Positions 30,727 to 40,402 of a stretch of DNA of 45,195 nt are shown here, in pieces. The notes below the pieces were generated by a model. The model did no database searches. It had not been told where the DNA came from and worked only from the letters and a program-made list of their open reading frames with translations. The stretch comes from Alphaproteobacteria bacterium (GTDB lineage Bacteria; Pseudomonadota; Alphaproteobacteria; Bin95): positions 1 to 45,195 of the forward strand of contig JAJEIH010000041.1 in NCBI GenBank assembly GCA_022827685.1. The letters run 5' to 3'. The translations under genes and the position numbers were made by a program. How positions within the stretch are numbered: the stretch's first letter is position 1; every line of letters begins with the position of its first letter.

Positions 30727-31965
30727 ATGGAAATCTGGCTGCCCATCCTGTGCGCGCTCGCAGGCGCCGCGCTCGTCTGGTTCGCCTTCGCCGCCCCGGC
30801 CCGCAGCCGGGCCGACAGGGCGGAGGCGCGTCTGGAAGAGATCGACAGGACGACCGGAAGCCGCTTCGCGGAGCTTGCCGCCGGCGTACTCCGGAGCAAT
30901 AGCGAGTCTTTTTTGGACCAAGTCAGCGAACGCTTCCAGCGACATAGAGTCGAGGCCGAGACCAGCCTGAAGGCGCGCGAGGAGGCCGTTGCCGCGCTCG
31001 TCAAGCCGATTCGGGAAGAGTTGAAGAAGGTCGAGGAGCGGGCGCAGGAACTGGAGAAGTCGCGCGAGGGCGCTTATCGCTCGGTCACGGAGCAGGTGAA
31101 GCAACTCGCCGAAGGCCAGACCGCGCTGCGTTCCGAGACCGGCCGGCTGGTGCAGGCGCTCCGCAGGCCGCAGGGCGCCGGCAGATGGGGCGAACACCAG
31201 CTTCGCAATGTGCTCGAAATGGCCGACATGATGGAGCATGTCGATTTCGAAGAGCAGGCCAGCCTGCCGGGCGAGAGCGGCATGCTCCGGCCGGATGTCG
31301 TCATCCGTCTGCCCGGCGGAAAATCCGTGGTGGTGGACGCCAAGGCACCGCTGCAGGCTTATCTCGACGCCGTTCAGGCGCAGACGGAGGAGGAGCGCGC
31401 CACCCATCTGGACGCGCTGGCGCGCCATGTCCGAGCCCATGTCAAGGCGCTCTCCGACAAGAAATACTGGGACCGGCTGGCCGAAGGAACGGATTTCGTC
31501 GTGATGTTCATTCCGGGCGATGCGTTCGTGGCCGCCGCGTTCGAGCGGGACCCGGCCCTGTTCGAGGAAGCGGTAAAGAACAAGGTGCTGATCGCGACGC
31601 CCGTCACGCTGATCGCGCTCGTGAAGGCCGTAGCCTATGGCTGGCAGCAGGAAAAGCTGGCCGAGAATGCCCGGGCGGTGGCGGAGACCGGGCGGGAGCT
31701 GTATGAGCGCGTCAAGCGGTTCGGCGGCCGCATGGAGGATGTGGGGAAGTCCCTCCGGCAGGCCGTGGACCGCTACAACAGAGGCGTCGGTACACTGGAA
31801 CGGCAGGTCTTGCCATCGGCGCGGAAGCTGGAGGGGCTGGGCGTGGTATCGGCCAGCGAGGCCATTCCGCCGCTGGAGCAACTGGAGACGGAGCCCCGGA
31901 CCCTTCAGGCCCCGGAACTTGCAGAATCGGCGGAAGAAGCGAGCGCCGAAAAGGAATCGGCCTAG
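30727..31965 (+). CDS. rmuC: DNA recombination protein RmuC
   Basis: A 412-residue RmuC homologue: an N-terminal membrane helix (2-22), a long coiled coil (about 30-140), then the PD-(D/E)XK-like RmuC domain. Recognisable parts are GRWGEHQLRNVLEMADM, DVVIRLPGGKSVVVDAKAPL (the D...DAK nuclease core), and FVVMFIPGDAFVAAAF. RmuC limits inversions at short repeats and acts with restriction systems in some bacteria. ATG at 30727 with AGGAG upstream. It is convergent with the DUF924 gene, 3 bp between stops. Confidence 0.95.
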   Translation: MEIWLPILCALAGAALVWFAFAAPARSRADRAEARLEEIDRTTGSRFAELAAGVLRSNSESFLDQVSERFQRHRVEAETSLKAREEAVAALVKPIREELKKVEERAQELEKSREGAYRSVTEQVKQLAEGQTALRSETGRLVQALRRPQGAGRWGEHQLRNVLEMADMMEHVDFEEQASLPGESGMLRPDVVIRLPGGKSVVVDAKAPLQAYLDAVQAQTEEERATHLDALARHVRAHVKALSDKKYWDRLAEGTDFVVMFIPGDAFVAAAFERDPALFEEAVKNKVLIATPVTLIALVKAVAYGWQQEKLAENARAVAETGRELYERVKRFGGRMEDVGKSLRQAVDRYNRGVGTLERQVLPSARKLEGLGVVSASEAIPPLEQLETEPRTLQAPELAESAEEASAEKESA

Positions 31966-31968
31966 CCC

Positions 31969-32601
31969 TCAGCCTGCCGCGCCGCTCGCCTGCAGCCCCT
32001 GGCCGAAGCTCTCGCCGTCCTCGGCCATATGCGCCTCTTCCTCGGCCGTGCTCGGCCGGCCCAGCACGGCGTTGCGGTGCGGGAAGCGGCCGAAGCGGGC
32101 GACGATGTCGCGGTGGCGCGTCCAGCCCTGGATGCTCCGGTCCACATAGGCCCGCCATGCCGGGTCGGCCGCCCGCCTGAGGGCCCGCAGGAGGTCGAGG
32201 CCGTGGTCCTGTTCGGCAAGGTCCTCGGAATGGTGGAAGGGGTGGTAGAGCCAGATGCAGGCCACCGGATGCAGCACCCGGTCCAGCCCTTGCCCGATGG
32301 CATGGCGCACGATCTCGAAGGCCGGGGCGTCGCCCGCATAGGCATCCACCGTGCCGCGATGGATGTTCCGCGTGAACTGGTCGAGCAGCAGGATGAGGGC
32401 GAGCGCGCCCTCCGGCGTCTCGCGCCAGCCCGTCAGCTCCGGGTCGCGGGCGCAGGCGCGCGGCACCAGAGGGCCGAAGCGCGCGCGAATCTCGTCATCG
32501 ACCTCCGGGCCGCCCCTGTACCACCAGTCGCGCCGCGCCGAGGCGCGCTCCGGGCTGTCGAGGCTGTCGGCCAGCCAGAATTCGACGATGTCGGCGATCA
32601 C
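31969..32601 (-). CDS. DUF924 family protein
   Basis: A 210-residue soluble helical protein with the DUF924 pattern: an opening IVEFWLADSLDSP, WWYRGGPEVDDEIRARFG, ALALILLLDQFTRNIHRGT, AFEIVRHAIGQGLDR, WLYHPFHHSEDLAEQ and GRFPHRNAVLGR. The family is widespread and uncharacterised, related by fold to TPR-like proteins. Starts 8 bp after the stop of the Baeyer-Villiger monooxygenase and probably follows it in one leftward transcript. Confidence 0.92.
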   Translation of the reverse strand: MIADIVEFWLADSLDSPERASARRDWWYRGGPEVDDEIRARFGPLVPRACARDPELTGWRETPEGALALILLLDQFTRNIHRGTVDAYAGDAPAFEIVRHAIGQGLDRVLHPVACIWLYHPFHHSEDLAEQDHGLDLLRALRRAADPAWRAYVDRSIQGWTRHRDIVARFGRFPHRNAVLGRPSTAEEEAHMAEDGESFGQGLQASGAAG

Positions 32602-32609
32602 GGGGCGCG

Positions 32610-34343
<1,734 letters not shown>

Positions 34344-34465
34344 GGGGAGCGCGGCATCTCGGGAGCGGGAAACGGTGCGCCTGTCTATTCCGAATCGTGC
34401 GGCCTTTGCAACGCCGGGCGGGCTTCTCCAGGGCGGATAGGCGGAGGGCAGCGCCCGCGGCGGGG

Positions 34466-34494
34466 TTGCGCGGGGGGCGCCGCCACCCTGTAAT
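34466..34494 (+). promoter_or_regulatory. Rightward promoter for the alpha/beta hydrolase
   Basis: TTGCGC (34466-34471), a 17-bp spacer and TGTAAT (34489-34494) lie 37 bp before the hydrolase ATG. Reasonable sigma70 match in a GC-rich context. Confidence 0.4.
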
Positions 34495-34531
34495 GCGCGG
34501 CAGGGACTGTCGCCTTTTCGGGGGAGGGGCC

Positions 34532-35494
34532 ATGACCGGCGTCGACACCATCGATCCTGCAATCTACGAAGCGGGCCTGCGCGCGGCCGGGGTCTCGCCT
34601 CCGCTCGACCTGAAGGCTCTCGTCGATGCGCCCGCGGAAGACATCCGCGCCGCCTATGACGCCTCCTCGGTTTACTGGAACGCCAACCCGCCGCCGCTCG
34701 CTTCCGTCGTCAACCTGGCGCTCGCCGGGCCGCACGGCGAACTCCGGGTGCGGGTCTATCGGCCGCGAGACGATGCCGCGCTGCCGGGGCTGCTCTACCT
34801 GCATGGCGGCGGCTTCATGCTGGGCAGCGTCGAGTCCCACGACACGCTCTGCCGCCTGCTGGCGAAGGAAGCCGGCGCGGCGGTGGTCTCCGTCGATTAC
34901 CGCCTTGCCCCGGAGCACCGGTTCCCGGTTCCGGTCGAGGAGTGCATCTTCGCCTGCGACTGGCTGGCGGAGCATGGCGCGGAGGTCGGGGTGGACGCCG
35001 CGCGGCTCGCGGTCGGGGGCGACTCGGCCGGCGCCAATCTGGCGCTTGCCGTGCTGGACCGGCGGCGCGAGGCGCTGAGCACTGCGCTGCTGTTCTACGG
35101 CTGCTACGGCCATATGCCGGAATACGGCTATGAGCCTGGCCCCGCCGCCGCGGCTTACGGGGACGGCCGCTACGGCCTCGGCCTCGCCATCATGCGCCGC
35201 TTCTACGCCGACTATCTGAGCCGGGAGGAGGACGGGCGCGACCCGCTGTTCTGCTCCCTGAACATGGATTTCCGCGGCCTGCCGCCGGTGCTGCTGACGG
35301 CGGCGGCGCTGGACCCGCTGCGCGACGATGCCGAGGCGCTCGGCCTGAAGCTGGCCGCCGCCCATGTGCCGCACCGCTATATCCTCTATCCCGGCGCGCC
35401 GCACGGCTTCCTGAAGCTGGCCCCGGAGGTGGAGGTCGCCGCCCGCGCCGTCCGCGACGCCGCCGGCCACCTGCGCGAGCACTGGGGGGCGTAA
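34532..35494 (+). CDS. Alpha/beta hydrolase, HSL-type esterase
   Basis: A 320-residue alpha/beta hydrolase of the hormone-sensitive-lipase class (family IV). The oxyanion motif is HGGG (91-94) and the nucleophile is S165 in GDSAG (163-167). Acid and base residues are in LDPLRDD (near 269) and PHGF (near 294). It would hydrolyse short or medium esters, or lactones. ATG at 34532 with GGGGGAGGGG upstream. It is divergent from the Baeyer-Villiger monooxygenase, whose ester product it could cleave; this link is inference. Confidence 0.92.
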   Translation: MTGVDTIDPAIYEAGLRAAGVSPPLDLKALVDAPAEDIRAAYDASSVYWNANPPPLASVVNLALAGPHGELRVRVYRPRDDAALPGLLYLHGGGFMLGSVESHDTLCRLLAKEAGAAVVSVDYRLAPEHRFPVPVEECIFACDWLAEHGAEVGVDAARLAVGGDSAGANLALAVLDRRREALSTALLFYGCYGHMPEYGYEPGPAAAAYGDGRYGLGLAIMRRFYADYLSREEDGRDPLFCSLNMDFRGLPPVLLTAAALDPLRDDAEALGLKLAAAHVPHRYILYPGAPHGFLKLAPEVEVAARAVRDAAGHLREHWGA

Positions 35495-35501
35495 GACCCG
35501 C

Positions 35502-35518
35502 CGGTCCGGCGCGGACCG
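35502..35518. terminator. Hairpin between convergent esterase and UspA genes
   Basis: CGGTCCG (35502-35508) and CGGACCG (35512-35518) form a perfect 7-bp stem with a 3-nt loop. It sits in the 28-bp gap between convergent genes. No T-run, so terminator function is uncertain. Confidence 0.4.
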
Positions 35519-35522
35519 CCTG

Positions 35523-36359
35523 TCAGTGATGCACGAAGACCGGCGCCGGGCAGTCGTGCAGCAGGCGGCGGGTGGCGGAGCCGACCAGGATATTGTGGAC
35601 GAGGTTATGGTGCCCGAAGGCGCCCATGACGAGCATGCCGGCGTTCATGGATTCGACATGCGAAAGGATGGCGTCGGCGGGGCTGCCATGTACGGCGACG
35701 CCGTGCGCCTCGGCGGCGAAGCCGTGGGACCGGAACAGGTCCGCCCCCCTTGCGGCGATGGCGGCGGCCTCGGTCCGGTTCGCGGCGATGCTGACGACAT
35801 GCGGCTCCTGCTCCCTGGCAAGGCCCAGCAGGATATACATATGCATGGCGCGCGAGGATTCGCGGCTGCCGTCGAAGGCGACGACGACCCGTCCGCCCGT
35901 TTGCGGCGCAGGGGGCACCATGACTACCGGCCGCGGATTGTCGTGCAGCAGGCGCTGGACGACATCGGCGATGTCGTGCTTCTCGACGCCGTGGAAGTTG
36001 GTCTCGCGTCCGATCACGATGAGGTCGTGGCGGTCCGCCTCCGCTTCGATCAGCGTGTGCGGCACGCCTTCCGCCTCGACGGCTCCGTGAGCCACCCCGG
36101 CGGCCGCGCAGGCTGCCTCGAACTCCTTCATCCGCCCATCGAGCCTTTGGCGCGCGGCCTCGACCAGCGTTTCGTCGCGGTGCTCCTTGTAGGCCCCGGC
36201 GCCTATCGGCCGGGCCATGGGCGCAGTGAAGAACGGCGTGTCGAGCACGCCGATCCCGACAAGCTGCGAGCCGTGGTGATCGGCAATGGAAAGCGCCAGC
36301 TTCTCCGCCTCCACGCTGGACGGCGACGCATCCACCGCAACGACAATGCTCTTGAGCAT
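35523..36359 (-). CDS. Tandem universal stress protein (UspA)
   Basis: A 278-residue protein of two UspA domains (about 1-150 and 155-278). The second has the ATP-binding pattern G-x2-G-x9-G (GAFGHHNLVHNILVGSATRR). The first has a degenerate version (GRETNFHGVEKHDIADVV), so probably only one domain binds ATP. Both start with the typical beta strand (KSIVVAVDAS and GRVVVAFDGS). ATG at 36359 with a poor ribosome site. A stress-related role is likely but unspecific. Longer open frame upstream is noise over the HAD gene. Confidence 0.92.
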   Translation of the reverse strand: MLKSIVVAVDASPSSVEAEKLALSIADHHGSQLVGIGVLDTPFFTAPMARPIGAGAYKEHRDETLVEAARQRLDGRMKEFEAACAAAGVAHGAVEAEGVPHTLIEAEADRHDLIVIGRETNFHGVEKHDIADVVQRLLHDNPRPVVMVPPAPQTGGRVVVAFDGSRESSRAMHMYILLGLAREQEPHVVSIAANRTEAAAIAARGADLFRSHGFAAEAHGVAVHGSPADAILSHVESMNAGMLVMGAFGHHNLVHNILVGSATRRLLHDCPAPVFVHH

Positions 36360-36414
36360 GATGCACCCGCCCCCTTGGCCGCGCGCCGGATTGTAGCTGC
36401 CGCCGGGGCCGAGG

Positions 36415-37131
36415 TTAAGCTTCGCGGCGATGTGCCTCGGCCAGCTCGGCCATCGAGCCGAAATGGAAATCCACCCGCACCTCCGAGGGCGGCGGCATGG
36501 TGGCGCCCCAGCCGGGCCTGCCCTTGCGCCGATCGATCCAGCAGGTCGCGAAGCCCGCAGCGGCGGCCGGCGCATGGTCGTGGAAGAGCGACTGGGCGGT
36601 GTGAAGCACCCGCGCCTTCGCGATGCCGCGCGCCTGGAGGCCGGCCGCCAGCGCATCGAAATTCGCAGGCGCGGGCTTGTAGGAGCCGATGTCCTGGGCC
36701 GTAAAGACGGCGTCGAAGCGTGCGTCAAGGCGCTTTGCGGAGCCGGCAAAGCTCTCCCGGTCCACGTTCGAGAGCACGATGAGCTCATAGTGCCGGCCGA
36801 GATATGCCAGCGCGTCGGTGCTGTCGGGAAAGGCCGGCCAGTCCGGCACGGACCGGCCGAACGCGACTGCATCGGCCTCCACGGGCGCGCGCCCGAACGC
36901 CGCGCCCATCGCCATGAAGGTCCGCGCGAGCACTTCCGGATAGGGCAGGCCCGGCGTCTCGGCCTGCTGCCGGGACTCGCTGGCGGCGAAGCATTCCAGC
37001 ACGGCGCCGTCTTCGGCTTCCACGCCTTCCCGTTCGGCCCAGGGGCGCCAGGCGGCGAGAATGCCCGATTCCCAGTCGATCAGCGTGCCGTAGCAGTCGA
37101 AGCTGAGCGCGTCGAAATCCCGCAGCTTCAT
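36415..37131 (-). CDS. HAD superfamily, haloacid dehalogenase type II-like
   Basis: A 238-residue HAD hydrolase. The nucleophile is D12 in FDCYGTLIDW. Motif II Ser is in LIVLSNVDRESF. Motif III Lys is in GSYKPAPANFDAL. The late VLHTAQSLFHDHAPA block is typical of type II 2-haloacid dehalogenases and related phosphatases. Its ATG overlaps the stop of the M20 gene (TCAT on the plus strand), so the two are co-translated. True dehalogenase activity is not certain; a phosphatase role is also possible. Confidence 0.88.
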   Translation of the reverse strand: MKLRDFDALSFDCYGTLIDWESGILAAWRPWAEREGVEAEDGAVLECFAASESRQQAETPGLPYPEVLARTFMAMGAAFGRAPVEADAVAFGRSVPDWPAFPDSTDALAYLGRHYELIVLSNVDRESFAGSAKRLDARFDAVFTAQDIGSYKPAPANFDALAAGLQARGIAKARVLHTAQSLFHDHAPAAAAGFATCWIDRRKGRPGWGATMPPPSEVRVDFHFGSMAELAEAHRREA

Positions 37132-38309
37132 GCCCGCACCAGCACCGTTTCGACCAGGCGCGACCAGTAGGTGGCGCCCCAGGGCAGGGCTTCGTCGTTG
37201 AAGTCGTAATGCGGGTTGTGGACGACCACGCCGCCATGCTCGCCTTCCGCGCCGTTGCCGATGCGCACATAGGCGCCCGGCTTGGCGTTGAGCATGAAGG
37301 AGAAGTCTTCCGAGCCCATGCCGGGCGGCGCGTCGGTGCTCACATTGCCCGCGCCGAACACGTCCGCCGCGACGGCCGCGGCGCGGTCGACATGCTCGGC
37401 ATCGTTGACTGTCGGCGGATAGCGCCGCTCATAGCGGACTGACACCTTGGCGCCGAAGGCCTCCGCGATGCTGTCGCAGATGCGCCGCATGCGCGCCTCC
37501 GTCAGGTCCTGCACCTCCGGCTTGAACGCCCGGACCGTGCCCCGCAGCACGACCTTCTGCGGGATCACGTTCCAGGTATCGCCGCCATGCACCTGGGTGA
37601 TGGTGAGCACGACCGAATCGATGGCATTGACCGACCGGCTCGCGATGGTCTGGAGCGCGGTGACGATCTGGGCCTGGATGACGACCGTATCGACGCCCTG
37701 GTGCGGCCGGGCGGCATGCGTGCCGTAGCCGTCGATCTCGATCTCGAAAATGTCGAAGCCCGCCATGGCCGGCCCGGCCCGGGTGGTGAAGCGCCCGACC
37801 GGCACGCCGGGCGAGTTGTGCATGCCGTAAACCGCATCCGCCGGGAAGCGCTCGAACAGGCCGTCCTCCACCATGGCGCGCCCGCCGCCCTCGTTCTCCT
37901 CCGCCGGCTGGAAGACGAAATACACCGTGCCGTCGAAATTGCGCGTCTCTGCGAGATATTTCGCGGCGCCGAGCAGCATGGTCGTGTGCCCATCATGGCC
38001 GCAGGCATGCATCTTGCCGGGATTGCGCGACCTGTATTCGAAGTCGTTCGCCTCCTCGATGTCGAGCGCGTCCATGTCGGCCCGGATGGCGATGGAGCGC
38101 TGGCTGTCGCCCTGGCCGCGCAGCACGGCGACGACGCCGGTCTTCGCGATGCCCGTGTGTACCGCGTCCACGCCGAACTCCTTCAGCTTGTCCGCGACGA
38201 AGGCGGAGGTGCGCACCTCCTCGAATGCCGTTTCCGGATACATGTGGAGTTCGCGCCGCCAGGCGGTCATTTCCTCGTGGAACTCGGCTATGCGGTTGAC
38301 GATCGGCAT
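37128..38309 (-). CDS. M20-family amidohydrolase (hippurate hydrolase-like)
   Basis: A 393-residue metallo-amidase of the M20D group, which cleaves N-acyl amino acids such as hippurate or IAA conjugates. Metal-site blocks are HACGHDGHTT (101-110, with C103 and H105), PAEENEGGGRAMV and MHN. The dimerisation lid includes DIFEIEIDGYGTHAARPHQGVD, and the late SEDFSFML is present. ATG at 38309; 66 bp separate it from the hydroxyacid dehydrogenase stop. M20D enzymes commonly act on amino-acid conjugates, notable given the GH3 and penicillin acylase genes elsewhere in the window. Confidence 0.93.
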   Translation of the reverse strand: MPIVNRIAEFHEEMTAWRRELHMYPETAFEEVRTSAFVADKLKEFGVDAVHTGIAKTGVVAVLRGQGDSQRSIAIRADMDALDIEEANDFEYRSRNPGKMHACGHDGHTTMLLGAAKYLAETRNFDGTVYFVFQPAEENEGGGRAMVEDGLFERFPADAVYGMHNSPGVPVGRFTTRAGPAMAGFDIFEIEIDGYGTHAARPHQGVDTVVIQAQIVTALQTIASRSVNAIDSVVLTITQVHGGDTWNVIPQKVVLRGTVRAFKPEVQDLTEARMRRICDSIAEAFGAKVSVRYERRYPPTVNDAEHVDRAAAVAADVFGAGNVSTDAPPGMGSEDFSFMLNAKPGAYVRIGNGAEGEHGGVVVHNPHYDFNDEALPWGATYWSRLVETVLVRA

Positions 38310-38374
38310 GAACGGCCCTGCCTTGCCATGGATAGGAGAACGGGGGCGGTTTTCGCCCGGCGCCGCCCGGCGGG

Positions 38375-39328
38375 TCAAGCGACGCGGTTGGTGATGTCTC
38401 CGCGCGCCCAGGCTTCGAGGCCCGAAACAAAGCCTTCCACGAGCGCGGCCATGGCGGCTTCGCTCGCCCAGGCCACATGCGGGGTGACGATGACATTGGG
38501 CCGGCCGGCAAGCGCGGGCAGGGGATGGCCTTCCGGCGGCGGCTCGATTGTCGCGACGTCGAACGCCGCGCCCCGGATCGCGCCCCCCTCCAGCGCCTCG
38601 ACCAGCGCCGCCTCGTCCACGATGCCGCCGCGCGCCGTGTTGACGAGGAAGGGCCGGCGGCGCATCGCGGCGAATTCCGCCCGGCCGATCAGCCCGCGGG
38701 TCTCGTCGTTGAGCGGGCAGTGGATGGAGATGGCGTCGGCGCTCTCCAGCATCTCCTCGAAGCCGACATAGCCCGGGCCCGGCGCGGCGCCCTTGCGCCC
38801 GGCGAGAACCGGCTCCATGCCGAAGGCGGCGGCTTTCCCGGCGACGGCGGAGCCGATGACGCCCGCGCCGACGATGCCGAGACGCCGCCCGGAGAGGTCG
38901 AGGATCGGATAGTCGAACAGGCAGAAACTGCGCGCCTTCGCCCAGCGGCCCTCGGCCACGGCGCGGTCATAGGCCGGCACGGCGCGCGCGAGCGCGAGCA
39001 GAAGGGCCAGCGCATGTTCCGCGACGCTGTCCGCGGCATATCCCGTGACATTGGTGACCGGCACGCCTGCCGCTCGCGCCGCCTCCTTGTCCACGCAGTC
39101 CGTGCCGGTGGCCGAAACCGCCACAAGCTCCAGCGTCGGCGCGGCCTCGAACACCGAGGCGTCAATACGGCACTTGTTGGTGACCGCGACATGCGCGCCC
39201 CGCAGCCGTTCCGCCGCTTGGTCCGGCCGGGTCTCCTCGAACTCGACCCACTCATGCGGAAAGCCGGGGCTGCGAATCGGCACGCCCGGCGGGAAGGAGT
39301 TGCGCTCCAGAAAGACGATCCGCTTCAT
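38375..39328 (-). CDS. D-2-hydroxyacid dehydrogenase
   Basis: A 317-residue NAD(P)-dependent D-isomer-specific 2-hydroxyacid dehydrogenase, glycerate/hydroxypyruvate reductase-like. The NAD motif is GAGVIG (154-159). The catalytic set is R233 (NTARGGIVDE), E262 (ATIEPPPEG) and H284 (TPHVAWAS). It lies upstream of the M20 and HAD genes on the same strand and is divergent from the quinone oxidoreductase operon. The substrate cannot be narrowed further from sequence. Confidence 0.93.
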   Translation of the reverse strand: MKRIVFLERNSFPPGVPIRSPGFPHEWVEFEETRPDQAAERLRGAHVAVTNKCRIDASVFEAAPTLELVAVSATGTDCVDKEAARAAGVPVTNVTGYAADSVAEHALALLLALARAVPAYDRAVAEGRWAKARSFCLFDYPILDLSGRRLGIVGAGVIGSAVAGKAAAFGMEPVLAGRKGAAPGPGYVGFEEMLESADAISIHCPLNDETRGLIGRAEFAAMRRRPFLVNTARGGIVDEAALVEALEGGAIRGAAFDVATIEPPPEGHPLPALAGRPNVIVTPHVAWASEAAMAALVEGFVSGLEAWARGDITNRVA

Positions 39329-39412
39329 GGTCTCCCCGCCTCCATCGCGGCCTGCCTCTCGACTTGTTGCCGGCGCGCATTAAATCATGCGATGCAGGGC
39401 GAAGGAGAGGGG

Positions 39413-40402
39413 ATGATGCGGGCGGCGTGGTACGAGCGCAAGGGACCGGCGCGGGAGGTGCTGGAAGTCGGGGAAATGGCGACGCCGGAGGCGGGGCCCG
39501 GCGAGGTTCGCGTCCGGCTGGCGGCGTCGGGCGTCAACCCGGCGGACGTGAAGCTGCGCGCGGGCGTGAGCGACTACGGCTACCGGTTCGACCGTGTGAT
39601 CCCCAACAGCGACGGCGCGGGAACGGTGGACAGCGTGGGCGCGGGCGTCGATCCCGCCTGGGTCGGACAGAGGGTCTGGCTCTATAACGGCCAGCGGCTC
39701 GGCCGGGCGTTCGGAACGGCCGCGGACTATATCGCGCTCGATGCCGGGCTCGTCCATGCGCTTCCGGGCGAACTCGGATTTGCGGAAGGGGCGACGCTCG
39801 GCATTCCCGCCATGACGGCCCATCGCTGCGTGTTCGCGGGCGGGTCCGTCGCGGGCAAGACGGTGCTGGTCACGGGCGGCGCGGGCGCGGTCGGCCACTA
39901 TGCCGTCCAGCTTGCGAAATGGGGCGGCGCGCGCGTGCTGGCGACGGTGAGCGGCGAGGCCAAGGCGGCGCATGCGCTCGCCGGCGGGGCCGACGCCGCG
40001 ATCAACTACCGGAATGAGGATGTCGCCGCGCGGGTGCGGGAACTCACCGCCGGCGAGGGGGTGGACCGGATCGTAGAGGTCGATTTCGGCGGCAATCTCG
40101 CCGCGGCGATGGGCGCATTGAAACGCAACGGGGCCGTCTCAATCTACGCCAGTGACGGCAATGCGAATCCGGAGATCGACGTGCGCGCCCTGATGGGCCT
40201 GAACGCTACCCTGCACTTCGTGGTGCTGAACAGCATCCCGCTCGAGGCCCGCCGGCAGGCGCAGCGCGACGTGACGCGCTGGGCGGCGGGCGAGGGACGG
40301 TTGTTCCCGGTCGCGGCGCGGTTCCCGCTGGACGGGATCGTCGCCGCGCATGAACTGGTGGAAAGTCTGGACAAGCTCGGCACCGTGGTCGTCGAGCCAT
40401 GA
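39413..40402 (+). CDS. Zinc-independent NADPH:quinone reductase (MDR family)
   Basis: A 329-residue medium-chain dehydrogenase/reductase without the zinc Cys ligands, matching quinone oxidoreductases (QOR-like). Typical blocks are SGVNPADVKLRAG, DGAGTVDSVGAGV, and the NADPH fold VLVTGGAGAVGHYAVQLAKWGGARVL-type region near 150 (AGAVG). Two adjacent ATGs (39413, 39416) follow AAGGAG, and either could start. The stop overlaps the next start (ATGA). First gene of a four-gene operon with CoA enzymes; it may reduce an enone or enoyl intermediate. Confidence 0.9.
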   Translation: MMRAAWYERKGPAREVLEVGEMATPEAGPGEVRVRLAASGVNPADVKLRAGVSDYGYRFDRVIPNSDGAGTVDSVGAGVDPAWVGQRVWLYNGQRLGRAFGTAADYIALDAGLVHALPGELGFAEGATLGIPAMTAHRCVFAGGSVAGKTVLVTGGAGAVGHYAVQLAKWGGARVLATVSGEAKAAHALAGGADAAINYRNEDVAARVRELTAGEGVDRIVEVDFGGNLAAAMGALKRNGAVSIYASDGNANPEIDVRALMGLNATLHFVVLNSIPLEARRQAQRDVTRWAAGEGRLFPVAARFPLDGIVAAHELVESLDKLGTVVVEP

